Shown here: positions 32,013 to 40,054 of the stretch, piece after piece
Numbering within the stretch: the stretch's first letter is position 1
Layout: every line of letters starts with the position of its first letter
Notes under the pieces: model-generated
Seen by the model: the letters and a program-made list of their open reading frames with translations, nothing else
Told to the model about the DNA's origin: nothing
Database searches by the model: none
DNA from: Cellulomonas sp. KH9
GTDB taxonomy: Bacteria > Actinomycetota > Actinomycetes > Actinomycetales > Cellulomonadaceae
Length of the DNA stretch: 64,000 nucleotides
Assembly: GCF_900114185.1 (NCBI RefSeq)
Contig: NZ_FOSE01000005.1
Span: forward strand, 124,001 to 188,000
Direction: 5' to 3'
Program-made: the position numbers and the translations under genes

Positions 32013-33463
32013 CGGGCCACCGCCTCGTCCTGACGCAGCAGGTCCTCGCCCTCGAGCAGGCCGGCGGCCGTCTGCCGCACGAGGTCCAGCACGCCGCGGA
32101 CGTCGTCGACCGTGGTCGCGGGGTTGAGCAGCGTGAGCTTCAGGCACGGGCGCCCGTCGAGCGTGGTGCGGGCGACCAGGGCACGCCCGGAGTCGAAGAG
32201 CACCCGGCGCACCCGCCCGACCAGGGCGTCGGCGCGGGCGTCGTCCAGGCCGGCGGGCTGGTACCGGAACAGCACGGTCGACAGGTCGGTGGGCGACAGC
32301 AGCCGCAGGTCGGGGTCGGCGTCGACGACGTCGTGCACGGCGGCCGTGAGGTCGATCGTCGCGTCGACCATCTCCCCCAGCCGGTCCGGGCCGAGCGCCC
32401 GCAGGGTGGCCCACAGCTTGAGGGCGTCGAACCGGCGCGTGGTCTGCAGGGACACGTCGACCTGGTTCGGCTCGTCCTCGCCGGCGGGGTTGAGGTAGTC
32501 GTTGTGGTGGGCGACCAGGCGCAGGTCCGCCGCGTGCCGCACCACCAGCGCGGAGGACGACACCGGCTGGAAGAACGCCTTGTGGAAGTCGACGGTCACC
32601 GAGCGGGCGCGCTCGACGCCGTCGAGCAGGTGCCGGCGCGTACGGCTGACCAGCAGGCCGCACCCGTACGCGGCGTCGACGTGCAGCCACACGTCCTGCG
32701 CGTCGCACACGTCCGCGATCGCGGCGAGCGGGTCGACGCAGCCGCGGTCGGTGGTGCCCGCGGTGGCGACGACGGCCATCGCGTGGCGCCCCTCCCGCTC
32801 GATGCGCCGCAGCGCGATGGCCAGGGCGTCGGGGCGCAGACGGCCGCGCTCGTCGACGGGCACGAGGCGGACCGCGTCGGGTGCCAGGCCCAGCAGGCGC
32901 GCGGACCGCTGCACCGAGAAGTGGCTGGACGCGGTGGCCAGCACGACGAGGTCCGCGAGCGCGGCACCGGGCCGCGACACCAGCGCGTGCTCCCGGGCGA
33001 CGAGCAGCGCGTGCAGGTTCGACTGCGTCCCGCCCGACGTGAACACCCCGCCCCCGGCGACGAACCCGAGGCGGCCCGCGGTCCATGCGACGAGCCGGCG
33101 CTCCATCAGCGTGCCGACGGTCGACTGGTCGTACGTGTCCACGCTCGGGTTGACGGCCGCGAGCACGGCCTCCGCAGCGACCGCCGGCAGCGCGACCGGG
33201 CAGTTGAGGTGGGCCGTGTACGCGGGGTCGTGGAACCAGACGGCGTGCTGCGCGAACAGGTCGTCGACCTCGCGCAGCGCCGCGGGCGTACCGCAGCCGG
33301 GGCCGTCGAGGTCGGCCGCGTCGACGAGCGCCTGCAGGTGCTCGCGGCTCGCACCGGAGAACGGCTGGGTGGTGGTGCGGAACCGGGTCGCGACCCGGTC
33401 GACGGTGCCACGCAGGGCGTCGACGTAGGCGTCGGCGCTCGCGGCGGACAGCAGCTCGTGCAC
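32009..33463 (-). CDS. desA: PLP-dependent lysine decarboxylase (DesA-like, group II)
   Basis: 484 aa. Group II decarboxylase motifs: AHLNCPVALPAVAAEAVLAA, GVFTSGGTQSNLHALLVARE (PLP phosphate loop), DVWLHVDAAYGCGLLVSRTR (Asp to the pyridine nitrogen) and VTVDFHKAFFQPVSSSALVV with the Schiff-base Lys near residue 295. In siderophore operons this enzyme makes cadaverine from lysine. GTG 33463 has GGGGAG about 9 nt upstream. First gene of the six-gene operon; an iron box lies 63 bp upstream. The sequence alone does not separate lysine from ornithine or diaminobutyrate specificity; DesB and DesD context favours lysine. Confidence 0.9.
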   Translation of the reverse strand: MHELLSAASADAYVDALRGTVDRVATRFRTTTQPFSGASREHLQALVDAADLDGPGCGTPAALREVDDLFAQHAVWFHDPAYTAHLNCPVALPAVAAEAVLAAVNPSVDTYDQSTVGTLMERRLVAWTAGRLGFVAGGGVFTSGGTQSNLHALLVAREHALVSRPGAALADLVVLATASSHFSVQRSARLLGLAPDAVRLVPVDERGRLRPDALAIALRRIEREGRHAMAVVATAGTTDRGCVDPLAAIADVCDAQDVWLHVDAAYGCGLLVSRTRRHLLDGVERARSVTVDFHKAFFQPVSSSALVVRHAADLRLVAHHNDYLNPAGEDEPNQVDVSLQTTRRFDALKLWATLRALGPDRLGEMVDATIDLTAAVHDVVDADPDLRLLSPTDLSTVLFRYQPAGLDDARADALVGRVRRVLFDSGRALVARTTLDGRPCLKLTLLNPATTVDDVRGVLDLVRQTAAGLLEGEDLLRQDEAVAR

Positions 33464-33525
33464 GCGTGGTGCTCCCCCTGGACGGACGCGTGCCGCGGAC
33501 GGACGCGTGGTGAGGTGTACCTAAG

Positions 33526-33544
33526 TGAGGCTCGCCTAACCTAC
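33526..33544 (-). promoter_or_regulatory. IdeR/DmdR-type iron box upstream of the siderophore operon
   Basis: Read on the minus strand the 19-mer GTAGGTTAGGCGAGCCTCA agrees with the consensus TTAGGTTAGGCTAACCTAA at 15 of 19 positions. A further half-site (CACTTAGGT) follows directly, so a double-dimer site is possible. It lies 63 bp before the desA start. Iron-loaded IdeR/DmdR should repress the operon. Confidence 0.85.
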
Positions 33545-33669
33545 GCGAACGGGAGGATCCGTCAAGGGCGCGTCCGCGGTGCGTCGGATGGGTGGGCCGG
33601 CGTCCGCACACGCTCACGCTGTGGACGTCCGTCCAGGTCAGCGCCTCGCCGCCGGGGCGCGACCCTCGC

Positions 33670-34641
33670 TCAGGTGCGTGCGGCGCCGCGTGCGGCGGCG
33701 GCCCGGAGGCGGTCCGCCAGGGCCGCGACCTCGTCGCGCAGCGCGTCCGGGGTGACCACGTCGAAGTCCCAGCCGAGCCCGGCCAGCAGGCGGGCCATGC
33801 CGTCGAGACGCTCCACGCGCGCCTCGAGCAGCACGCCGTCGGCGTGCTCGCTCACGCGCCCCACGCTGGGCGGCAGCTGCTCGCGCGCCTCCGCCACGGT
33901 GGTCCGCAGCACGACGGCGACCTCGTGCGACCACCGCACCGCACCGATGCCGGCCACCACCTGCGCACCGGCGTCGAAGTCGTCGGGCACGTCGTAGGAG
34001 CCGCCGGCCTGCTCGACCGACGCGATCCGGTCCAGGCGGAACGTCCGCACGTCCCCACGCCCGTGGTCGAGCCCGGTGACGTACCAGCGGCCGGAGTGCA
34101 GGACCACCCCGTAGACGTCGAGCTCGCGCCGCGACTCCCGCCCGTCCCAGGAGGTGTACGCGATGGCGACGGTGCGGCGCGCCTGCGCGGCGGCGGCGAG
34201 ACCCAGGAGCGTGTCCGTGCCGGCCGGGACGGCCGTGCGGACCGGCGCCGTGAACTGCGCGGTCGACAGCAGGCTCTCGAGCCGGGCGCTCAGTGCCCGC
34301 GGCAGCACGCGCGTCACCTTGGCCAGCGCGCTGGCCGTCGCCACGCGGCCGGTGGTGGCGACGCCCGACCGCTCCGCGAGCGTGAGGCCCAGGACGACGG
34401 CGACGGCCTCGTCGTCCGTGAGCATGAGCGGCGGCAGCTTGTGGCCCGGCGCGAGCCGGTACCCGCCGTACCGGCCCCGCTGCGACTCGACGGGGATGCC
34501 GAGGTCGGCGAGGTGCTCGGCGTACCGCCGGACCGTGCGCTCGTCGACCTCGAGCGCGGCGGCGAGGTCGGCGACCGTGCGGCGCCGGCCGGTCTGGAGG
34601 AGCTCGAGCATCGCGAGGACGCGCGCGGTCGGGCGGGTCAC
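33670..34641 (-). CDS. WYL-domain helix-turn-helix transcriptional regulator
   Basis: 323 aa. N-terminal HTH_11-type winged helix (VLAMLELLQTGRRRTVADLA, VDERTVRRYAEHLADLGIPV, ESQRGRYGGYRLAPGHKLPP) followed by the WYL domain (RRTVAIAYTSWDGRESRREL, GRWYVTGLDHGRGDVRTFRL, DRIASVEQAGG) and the WCX-like C-terminus. GTG 34641 was chosen because GGAGGAGGG lies directly upstream. Divergent from an alpha/beta hydrolase gene 90 bp away, which is probably its target. YafY-like regulators sense unknown ligands through the WYL domain. Confidence 0.9.
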   Translation of the reverse strand: MTRPTARVLAMLELLQTGRRRTVADLAAALEVDERTVRRYAEHLADLGIPVESQRGRYGGYRLAPGHKLPPLMLTDDEAVAVVLGLTLAERSGVATTGRVATASALAKVTRVLPRALSARLESLLSTAQFTAPVRTAVPAGTDTLLGLAAAAQARRTVAIAYTSWDGRESRRELDVYGVVLHSGRWYVTGLDHGRGDVRTFRLDRIASVEQAGGSYDVPDDFDAGAQVVAGIGAVRWSHEVAVVLRTTVAEAREQLPPSVGRVSEHADGVLLEARVERLDGMARLLAGLGWDFDVVTPDALRDEVAALADRLRAAAARGAART

Positions 34642-34731
34642 GACCCTCCTCCGCGCCTCGCACCGAGGTGCGTCGGACTCGTTCGGCATACCGGGCGGAT
34701 CCTGTCCACAATTGACTCTAGCGTCGGGGTC

Positions 34732-35472
34732 ATGAGCCCCACCACCTACGTCCTCGTCCCCGGCTTCTGGCTCGGCGCCCAGGTCTGGCAGCCCGTCGCC
34801 GATGCGCTGCGCGAGCAGGGTCACGTCGTGCACGCCGTCGACCTCACCGGCATGGGCGAGCGCGCCCACCTCGCCACGCCCGGGACGGACCTGACGACCC
34901 ACGTCGACGACGTCGTGCGCCAGCTCGAGGAGCAGGACCTGCACGACGTCGTGCTTGTCGGGCACAGCTACGGCGCGCTGGTGACGACCAGCGCTGCCGA
35001 CCGGGTGCCCGATCGCGTGGCGCGCCTGGTGTACGTCGACACGGGCCCGCTGCCGGACGGCACGGCCCAGGCCGACTTCGACGGCCCCGACGCCCGCGCG
35101 GCCAACGAGCGCACGGTCATGACCGACGGCGAGGGCTGGAGGCTCCCGCCCCCGCCGTGGGCCGCGCTCGCCGCCGACGTGCCCGAGGTCGACGACGCCG
35201 CCGTCGCCGCACTGGTCGCCGGCTCGCAGCCGCAGCCGTGGCGGACCGCCACCGAGCCGGTCGCGCTGACGGGCGCCTGGGAACGACTGCCCCGCACGGG
35301 GGTGCTGTGCAGCTTCGGCGTCGAGCAGGTGCAGGAGATGGCGCGCCACGTGCCGCTGTTCGCGCACATGGTCGACGGCGACTGGACGTACGTCGAGCTC
35401 CCGACCTGGCACTGGCCGATGGTGAGCCGACCGGCACAGCTCGCCGAGGTGCTGGGGGCGGCCGGGCGCTGA
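34732..35472 (+). CDS. Alpha/beta hydrolase (MhpC/salicylate-esterase-like)
   Basis: 246 aa. Oxyanion loop TYVLVPGFWLGAQVWQPVAD, nucleophile elbow LVGHSYGALV (Ser of GHSYG), and catalytic His in YVELPTWHWPMVSRP. The DLTGMGERAHL block is typical of the plant-esterase-like branch. Length is normal. It is divergent from the WYL regulator and has no obvious partner enzyme; the substrate is unknown. Confidence 0.87.
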   Translation: MSPTTYVLVPGFWLGAQVWQPVADALREQGHVVHAVDLTGMGERAHLATPGTDLTTHVDDVVRQLEEQDLHDVVLVGHSYGALVTTSAADRVPDRVARLVYVDTGPLPDGTAQADFDGPDARAANERTVMTDGEGWRLPPPPWAALAADVPEVDDAAVAALVAGSQPQPWRTATEPVALTGAWERLPRTGVLCSFGVEQVQEMARHVPLFAHMVDGDWTYVELPTWHWPMVSRPAQLAEVLGAAGR

Positions 35473-35541
35473 GCGCCCGCGGACGGGGCGGTCGCCGCGG
35501 GCAGCGGCCCCGACCTCCGACCGCGACCCGGCGGTCGGCGC

Positions 35542-35685
35542 TCAGTCGCCCGTCGGGTCGCCCTCGGGCTCGACATCCGGGTTCGCGGGCACCGGCTCGC
35601 CCGGCGCGGGCGGGTCGTCGGACGGCAGGTCGGAGAAGTTCGGCTCGTCCGGGACGGCTCCGGGGTCGGGGATCGGGCTGCTCAT
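35542..35685 (-). CDS. Small acidic Pro-rich protein (47 aa)
   Basis: A 47-codon frame from ATG 35685 to TGA 35542 encodes a Pro/Asp/Glu/Gly-rich peptide beginning MSSPIPDPGAVPDEPNFSDL and ending in EPEGDPTGD. GGAGGTGCC sits immediately before the ATG, a near-perfect ribosome-binding site, which is the main argument that it is real. Predicted to be disordered with no domain. Short proteins of this kind are common but uncharacterised in related actinobacteria. Confidence 0.55.
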   Translation of the reverse strand: MSSPIPDPGAVPDEPNFSDLPSDDPPAPGEPVPANPDVEPEGDPTGD

Positions 35686-35762
35686 GGCACCTCCAGGTGG
35701 GTGCGCCCGACGCTAGCCGCGCTCGGCCCACCCCGCCCGGGGAGGGGTCTGCCGCCCGGGGG

Positions 35763-36530
35763 TCAGCGCCGCACCGGCAGCCAGTCCAGGACGCGCACGA
35801 TGTGCTCGTCCCAGTACGCCCAGTCGTGGTCGCCGGGGTGCACGTGCGCGTCCACGTCGACGCCCCGCGCGGCGGCGTGCTCGACGAACGTGTGCTGCGT
35901 GTCGAGCAGCTCGTCCTGCGCCCCGCACGTCGCGTACAGCGCGGGCAGGTCCGCCGGGTCGGCGCGGTCGAGCAGCGCGAGCAGGTCGTCGTCGGTGCCC
36001 GCGGGGTCGGCGCCGCCCCACACGTGCGGCACGAGCTCGTCGCGCACGAACCCCGCCCGCTCCCCGCCGACGACCAGCGCGCCCGACAGGCTCGCCGCGG
36101 CCGCGAACCGCCACGGCTCGCGCAGCGCCCACTTGAACGCGCCGTACCCGCCCATCGACAGCCCGGCGACGAACGTGTCCTCGCGCCGGTCCGACACGCG
36201 GAAGAACTGCTGCACCGCACGCGGCAGCTCCTGCGTCAGGAACGTCCAGTACCCGCCGCCGTGCACCTCGTCCGCGTACATCGACCGGCCACCACGCGGC
36301 ATGACGACCGCGATCCCGCGCTCGGCGACGTACCGCTCGATCGACGTGCGGCGCGTCCAGATCGTCTCGTCGTCCGAGAGCCCGTGCAGCAGGTACAGCA
36401 CGGGCGGCGGGCCCTCGACGTCGGCGCCACCCATGCCGATCTGGCCGCGCGCCGACTCGGGCAGCAGCACGGTCGCGGCCGTGCTCACACCCAGCGCCTC
36501 GGAGAAGAAGTGGCAGGTCAGCAGCGCCAT
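35763..36530 (-). CDS. Esterase of the S-formylglutathione-hydrolase/FrmB type
   Basis: 255 aa. VLYLLHGLSDDETIWTRRTS (HG oxyanion motif), IAVVMPRGGRSMYADEVHGG, the nucleophile elbow FVAGLSMGGYGAFKWALREP (GLSMGG), and catalytic His in HVHPGDHDWAYWDEHIVRVL. This is the FrmB/esterase D branch of alpha/beta hydrolases. ATG 36530 begins the conserved MALLTCHFFSEALG strand; the longer open frame upstream is not conserved-looking. No glutathione or mycothiol-dependent formaldehyde gene is adjacent, so the substrate is open. Confidence 0.87.
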   Translation of the reverse strand: MALLTCHFFSEALGVSTAATVLLPESARGQIGMGGADVEGPPPVLYLLHGLSDDETIWTRRTSIERYVAERGIAVVMPRGGRSMYADEVHGGGYWTFLTQELPRAVQQFFRVSDRREDTFVAGLSMGGYGAFKWALREPWRFAAAASLSGALVVGGERAGFVRDELVPHVWGGADPAGTDDDLLALLDRADPADLPALYATCGAQDELLDTQHTFVEHAAARGVDVDAHVHPGDHDWAYWDEHIVRVLDWLPVRR

Positions 36531-36707
36531 CGTCGGCGACCCTTCCGTCGGGATCCACCTCGACGGTAGCCCTTGCCCCCACCCCCGGAAAGCCACAGCA
36601 CCACCCGCAGAGTGCGGACCCATGTGCGGGAACCCGCGTCCATCGCACGTGGTGGTGTTCACGTCACTGGCGGGGGTTCACGCCGACGACGAGGCTGAGA
36701 GGACGGA

Positions 36708-36748
36708 TATGATAGCCGACTAGCAGATCTGATACTTTGATAGCAGAC
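36708..36748 (+). promoter_or_regulatory. A/T-rich promoter/operator region of the nucleotidyltransferase pair
   Basis: A TATGAT hexamer (36708-36713) and short direct repeats occur in an otherwise GC-rich setting: TGATAGCCGAC (36710-36720) and TGATAGCAGAC (36738-36748), with TAGCAGA twice (36721, 36741) and TGATA three times. Repeats before a toxin-antitoxin-like pair whose first gene carries a winged helix suggest an autoregulatory operator. Inference only. Confidence 0.5.
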
Positions 36749-36761
36749 ACGGAGGTGGCGA

Positions 36762-37418
36762 GTGGACCTGAACAACCCGATCACCGCTGTCATCCCGAGC
36801 CTCGAGGGCCGGGTGCTCCAGGTACTGGCGCGCACGAGCATGCCCCTGAGCGGGTCACGGGTCGCGACGCTGATCCCGTCGGCGTCGAACCCCGGCGTCC
36901 GCAACGCCATCGGACGCCTCGAGATGCAGGGCCTCGTCACGAGCCGGCCGGCGCCGCCTGCGGTGCTGTACGTCGCGAACCGCCGTCACCTCCTGTGGCC
37001 GGCCATCGACCAGCTCATGCGCAGTGTCGACGGGGTGCTCCAGGCGCTCACGGACCTGATCGCGTCCGTCGTGCGAGACGAGCTGGGAGCCGACGAGGCG
37101 CACGACACGACGGTCGCACTGTTCGGCTCCACCGCGCGGGGCGACAACCGACCCGACTCCGACATCGACCTGCTGCTGGTCACCAGGAGCGGCGAGGACA
37201 CGGACGACCGCATCTCCTCCCTCATCGTCCAGCTGATCACCCAGGTCCAGGACGCGACGGGTAACGAGACGAACGTCTACGCGACCTCTCGATCGCGCCT
37301 GGACGACCTCGTGACGAACGACGACCCGATGGTCGCCTCCTGGCGGACTGACGCTCGCACCCTCGTCGGGCCGGACGTCGTCGCTCGGCTGAACGGAGCC
37401 CCATGGCCCGCGTCGTGA
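36762..37418 (+). CDS. Winged-helix nucleotidyltransferase (MNT) domain protein
   Basis: 218 aa. Residues 1-75 form a winged helix (EGRVLQVLARTSMPLSGSRV, PGVRNAIGRLEMQGLVTSRP). The polymerase-beta-type nucleotidyltransferase follows: VALFGSTARGDNRPDSDIDL, with GS at 122-123 and the metal-binding DID at 134-136. In MNT/HEPN toxin-antitoxin systems the MNT protein AMPylates or otherwise silences the HEPN toxin. Here a DNA-binding head is fused to it, so it may also repress the operon. GTG 36762 has GGAGGTGGCGA upstream. Overlaps the HEPN-like gene by 16 nt. Confidence 0.85.
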   Translation: MDLNNPITAVIPSLEGRVLQVLARTSMPLSGSRVATLIPSASNPGVRNAIGRLEMQGLVTSRPAPPAVLYVANRRHLLWPAIDQLMRSVDGVLQALTDLIASVVRDELGADEAHDTTVALFGSTARGDNRPDSDIDLLLVTRSGEDTDDRISSLIVQLITQVQDATGNETNVYATSRSRLDDLVTNDDPMVASWRTDARTLVGPDVVARLNGAPWPAS

Positions 37419-37813
37419 CCATGAACCTGTCGCAGGCCCGCGAGCGAGCCGCACTGGCCCGTGAGCACCTGCAGATCGCCGCGGAGCGCCTGGAGATGTG
37501 CCGGCTCCGCCCGGACCGCTCGTCCGAGGCGCAGGCCGCGGCATCGAACGCGGTCCTCGCCGCGATCGCGGCGAGCGACGCCCTGTGCGGGCAGGCACTC
37601 GGGCAGCACGCGGCCGACCACGACCATCGGGCAGCGACGACCCTGCTCAGGACCGTCGAGCCCGACGGGCCGCGCCTCGCCAACAAGCTCGGACGGCTGC
37701 TCAGCGACAAGACCGTCCTGCAGTACGGCACGTTCTGCACCCGTGCCACCGCAGAGCAGGCCGTCAGGGACGCGCGGTCCCTGGTCGACGCGGTCGACTC
37801 GCGAGGTATGTGA
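37403..37813 (+). CDS. HEPN-like helical protein, partner of the MNT protein
   Basis: 136 aa, almost entirely helical. The pattern NAVLAAIAASDALCGQALGQ, HAADHDHRAATTLLRTVEPD and LANKLGRLLSDKTVLQYGTF resembles HEPN proteins, with the region before Tyr matching the place where the catalytic RX4-6H motif normally sits. Here that stretch reads SDKTVLQYG, with no Arg or His, so RNase activity is doubtful. It overlaps the MNT gene by 16 nt (co-translation). Most likely the second component of an MNT/HEPN module with a divergent or inactive HEPN. Confidence in the fold is moderate. Confidence 0.6.
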   Translation: MARVVTMNLSQARERAALAREHLQIAAERLEMCRLRPDRSSEAQAAASNAVLAAIAASDALCGQALGQHAADHDHRAATTLLRTVEPDGPRLANKLGRLLSDKTVLQYGTFCTRATAEQAVRDARSLVDAVDSRGM

Positions 37814-37897
37814 CTGCTCGTCGTGCGGACACCGCCGTCCCCAGGCAGCCCCCGCGCCGGGACGACGACTCGTCATCCCGCGTTCGCGCGGAGTTGG

Positions 37898-37913
37898 TTC
37901 GATCGCTGTCAAT
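37898..37913. promoter_or_regulatory. ArsR-type operator before the arsenic efflux operon
   Basis: TTCGATCGCTGTCAAT lies 8 bp upstream of the ACR3 start. It matches the ATCGRC-N4-GTCRAT pattern seen three times in the arsM/arsR intergenic region (41286-41352), with the right half GTCAAT identical. Probably bound by the local ArsR proteins. Confidence 0.65.
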
Positions 37914-37921
37914 ATAGAGCC

Positions 37922-39025
37922 ATGTCGATCCAAGCCCCTCGCGACGCGAGGCTGCGACTCTCGGTGCTCGACCGCTGGCTGCCGGCCTGGATCGGGACGG
38001 CCATGGTCGCCGGCCTGGTGCTGGGCAGGTTCGTCCCTGCTCTCGGTGACGGGCTCGTACGCCTCGAGGTCGGCGGCATCTCCCTGCCGATCGCGCTCGG
38101 GCTGCTGGTGATGATGTACCCGGTGCTCGCGAAGGTCCGTTACGACCGGGTCGCGGCGGTGACGGGCGACAGGCGCCTGCTGGTGAGCTCGCTCGCGCTG
38201 AACTGGCTCGTCGGGCCGGCCCTGATGTTCGCGCTCGCCTGGCTGCTGCTGCCCGACCTGCCCGAGTACCGCACCGGGCTCATCGTCGTGGGCCTGGCAC
38301 GGTGCATCGCGATGGTCGTGATCTGGAACGACCTCGCCTGCGGCGACCGTGAGGCCGCCGCGGTGCTGGTCGCGGTCAACTCGGTGTTCCAGGTGGTGGC
38401 GTTCTCACTGCTGGGCTGGTTCTACCTCACGGTGCTGCCGGGCCGGCTGGGCCTGGACTCCGCGGGGCTGGACGTCTCCGTGGGGCAGATCGCGGTCAAC
38501 GTCGCCGTGTTCCTCGGCATCCCGCTGCTCGCCGGCTTCGCCTCCCGGTGGATCGGCGAGCGGGCGCACGGACGCGACTGGTACGAGGAGCGGTTCGTCC
38601 CGCGGGTGGGTCCCTGGGCGCTGTACGGGCTGCTGTTCACGATCGTGCTGCTGTTCGCCCTGCAGGGTGAGGCCGTCACGTCGCGACCGCTCGACGTCGC
38701 CCGGATCGCGCTGCCGCTGCTGGTCTACTTCGGGGTCATGTGGGCCGTGGGCCTGGCCGCCGGACGCGGCCTCGGGCTGGGTTACGCGCGGTCGACGACG
38801 CTGGCGTTCACCGCCGCGGGCAACAACTTCGAGCTCGCGATCGCGGTGGCGATCGGGACGTTCGGTGCGACCTCGGGCCAGGCGCTGGCCGGTGTGGTCG
38901 GTCCGCTGATCGAGGTCCCCGTCCTGGTCGCGCTGGTCTACGTCAGCCTCTGGGCGCGGGACCGCTGGTTCCCGCCCTCCTCGACCTCCCCCTCCACCGC
39001 CGAGCCGCAGGAGGCACGCTCATGA
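37922..39025 (+). CDS. acr3: ACR3-family arsenite efflux permease
   Basis: 367 aa with ten membrane helices. ACR3 signatures: LPIALGLLVMMYPVLAKVRY, the conserved Cys loop IVVGLARCIAMVVIWNDLAC (essential Cys in GLARC), AVFLGIPLLAGFASRW and the TLAFTAAGNNFELAIAVAIG block (conserved Glu in NNFELA). It exports arsenite by proton exchange. ATG 37922 follows an ArsR-type operator. Its stop overlaps the next ATG (ATGA), so the permease and the ArsR-ArsC fusion are co-translated. Confidence 0.95.
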   Translation: MSIQAPRDARLRLSVLDRWLPAWIGTAMVAGLVLGRFVPALGDGLVRLEVGGISLPIALGLLVMMYPVLAKVRYDRVAAVTGDRRLLVSSLALNWLVGPALMFALAWLLLPDLPEYRTGLIVVGLARCIAMVVIWNDLACGDREAAAVLVAVNSVFQVVAFSLLGWFYLTVLPGRLGLDSAGLDVSVGQIAVNVAVFLGIPLLAGFASRWIGERAHGRDWYEERFVPRVGPWALYGLLFTIVLLFALQGEAVTSRPLDVARIALPLLVYFGVMWAVGLAAGRGLGLGYARSTTLAFTAAGNNFELAIAVAIGTFGATSGQALAGVVGPLIEVPVLVALVYVSLWARDRWFPPSSTSPSTAEPQEARS

Positions 39026-40038
39026 CCACGACCGCCGTCACCGCAGGCGGTGGCTGCACGCCGCAGACCTCGCCCGCCGACCACGCGATGGGAGCCGACG
39101 CCGCGGCGCACGTCGCCGCCACCCTCAAGGCCCTGGGTGACCCGCTGCGCCTGCGGATGCTGTCGCTGATCGCGGCCACGCCGACCGGTGAGGCGTGCGT
39201 GTGCGACCTGGCCACGGTCGCCGACGTCTCCCAGCCGACGGTCTCCCACCACCTCCGGCTGCTCAAGGACGTCGGCCTGCTGACGTCCGAGCGCCGCGGG
39301 ACCTGGGTGTACTACCGAGTGCGGCCGGCGCTGCGCGGTGCGGTCACCACGCTGCTCGACTCCTTCGCCCCGGCAGCGATGGAGGCCTCGACCGTGGTGC
39401 CGCTGGCCGGGCTCACCGACGCCGAGGACGCCCTCGTGCGGATCGCCGACCGGCTCGCCGCGACCTTCCCCGACCGTGACCCCGACGCGGTGCTCAGCGT
39501 GGTCCGCGAGTCGTACACCGGTCTGGCCCGGTCCTCCACGGTCCGCTCGCACCTGGTCGTCAACACCGAGCGGTTCGCCCACCAGCGGCTGACCGACACC
39601 GTGCGGGCGCTGGACGTCGCGGGCACCCGCCCGCAGGTGCTCTTCGTGTGCGTCGCCAACGCCGGCCGGTCTCAGCTCGCCGCCGCCCTGCTGCGCCACC
39701 ACGCCGGCGACGCCGTCACCGTCCGCTCCGCCGGGTCCACACCCGCCGCGGACGTGCACGCCGCGGTCCGCCGGCTGCTGGCCGAGCTCGGCGCGGACGA
39801 CGACGCGTACCCCAAGCCGCTCACCGACGACGCCGTCCGGGCGGCGGACGTCGTCATCACCATGGGCTGCGGCGACACCTGCCCGGTCCTGCCCGGCAAG
39901 CGGTACGAGGACTGGGTCGTCGGCGACCCGGCCCTCGCGTCCGAGGCCGGCGTCCGCGCGATCCGCGACGAGATCGACCGGCGCGTCCGCGCGCTCCTCA
40001 CCGACCTGCTGCCCGACCTGATCCTGCCCAGCACGTGA
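39022..40038 (+). CDS. ArsR-ArsC fusion: arsenic repressor joined to an arsenate reductase domain
   Basis: 338 aa with three parts. Residues about 30-120: ArsR winged helix (TLKALGDPLRLRMLSLIAAT, GEACVCDLATVADVSQPTVS, HHLRLLKDVGLLTSERRGTW) with the metal-site CVC. Residues 125-205: a three-helix bundle (DALVRIADRLAATFPDRDPD), the dimerisation unit of actinobacterial LMW-phosphatase-like proteins. Residues 208-335: ArsC/LMW phosphatase with P-loop VLFVCVANAGRSQLAAALLR (CX5R) and redox motif ITMGCGDTCPVLPGKRYEDW. Sensing and arsenate reduction are thus joined in one chain. Second gene of the ars operon. Confidence 0.92.
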   Translation: MTTTAVTAGGGCTPQTSPADHAMGADAAAHVAATLKALGDPLRLRMLSLIAATPTGEACVCDLATVADVSQPTVSHHLRLLKDVGLLTSERRGTWVYYRVRPALRGAVTTLLDSFAPAAMEASTVVPLAGLTDAEDALVRIADRLAATFPDRDPDAVLSVVRESYTGLARSSTVRSHLVVNTERFAHQRLTDTVRALDVAGTRPQVLFVCVANAGRSQLAAALLRHHAGDAVTVRSAGSTPAADVHAAVRRLLAELGADDDAYPKPLTDDAVRAADVVITMGCGDTCPVLPGKRYEDWVVGDPALASEAGVRAIRDEIDRRVRALLTDLLPDLILPST

Positions 40039-40054
40039 CCCCTGTGGAGACCCG

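Noticed and set aside
36708..36748. A small CRISPR-like or phage attachment repeat
   Set aside because: Only two imperfect 11-bp copies with no uniform spacers; a transcriptional operator explains them better.
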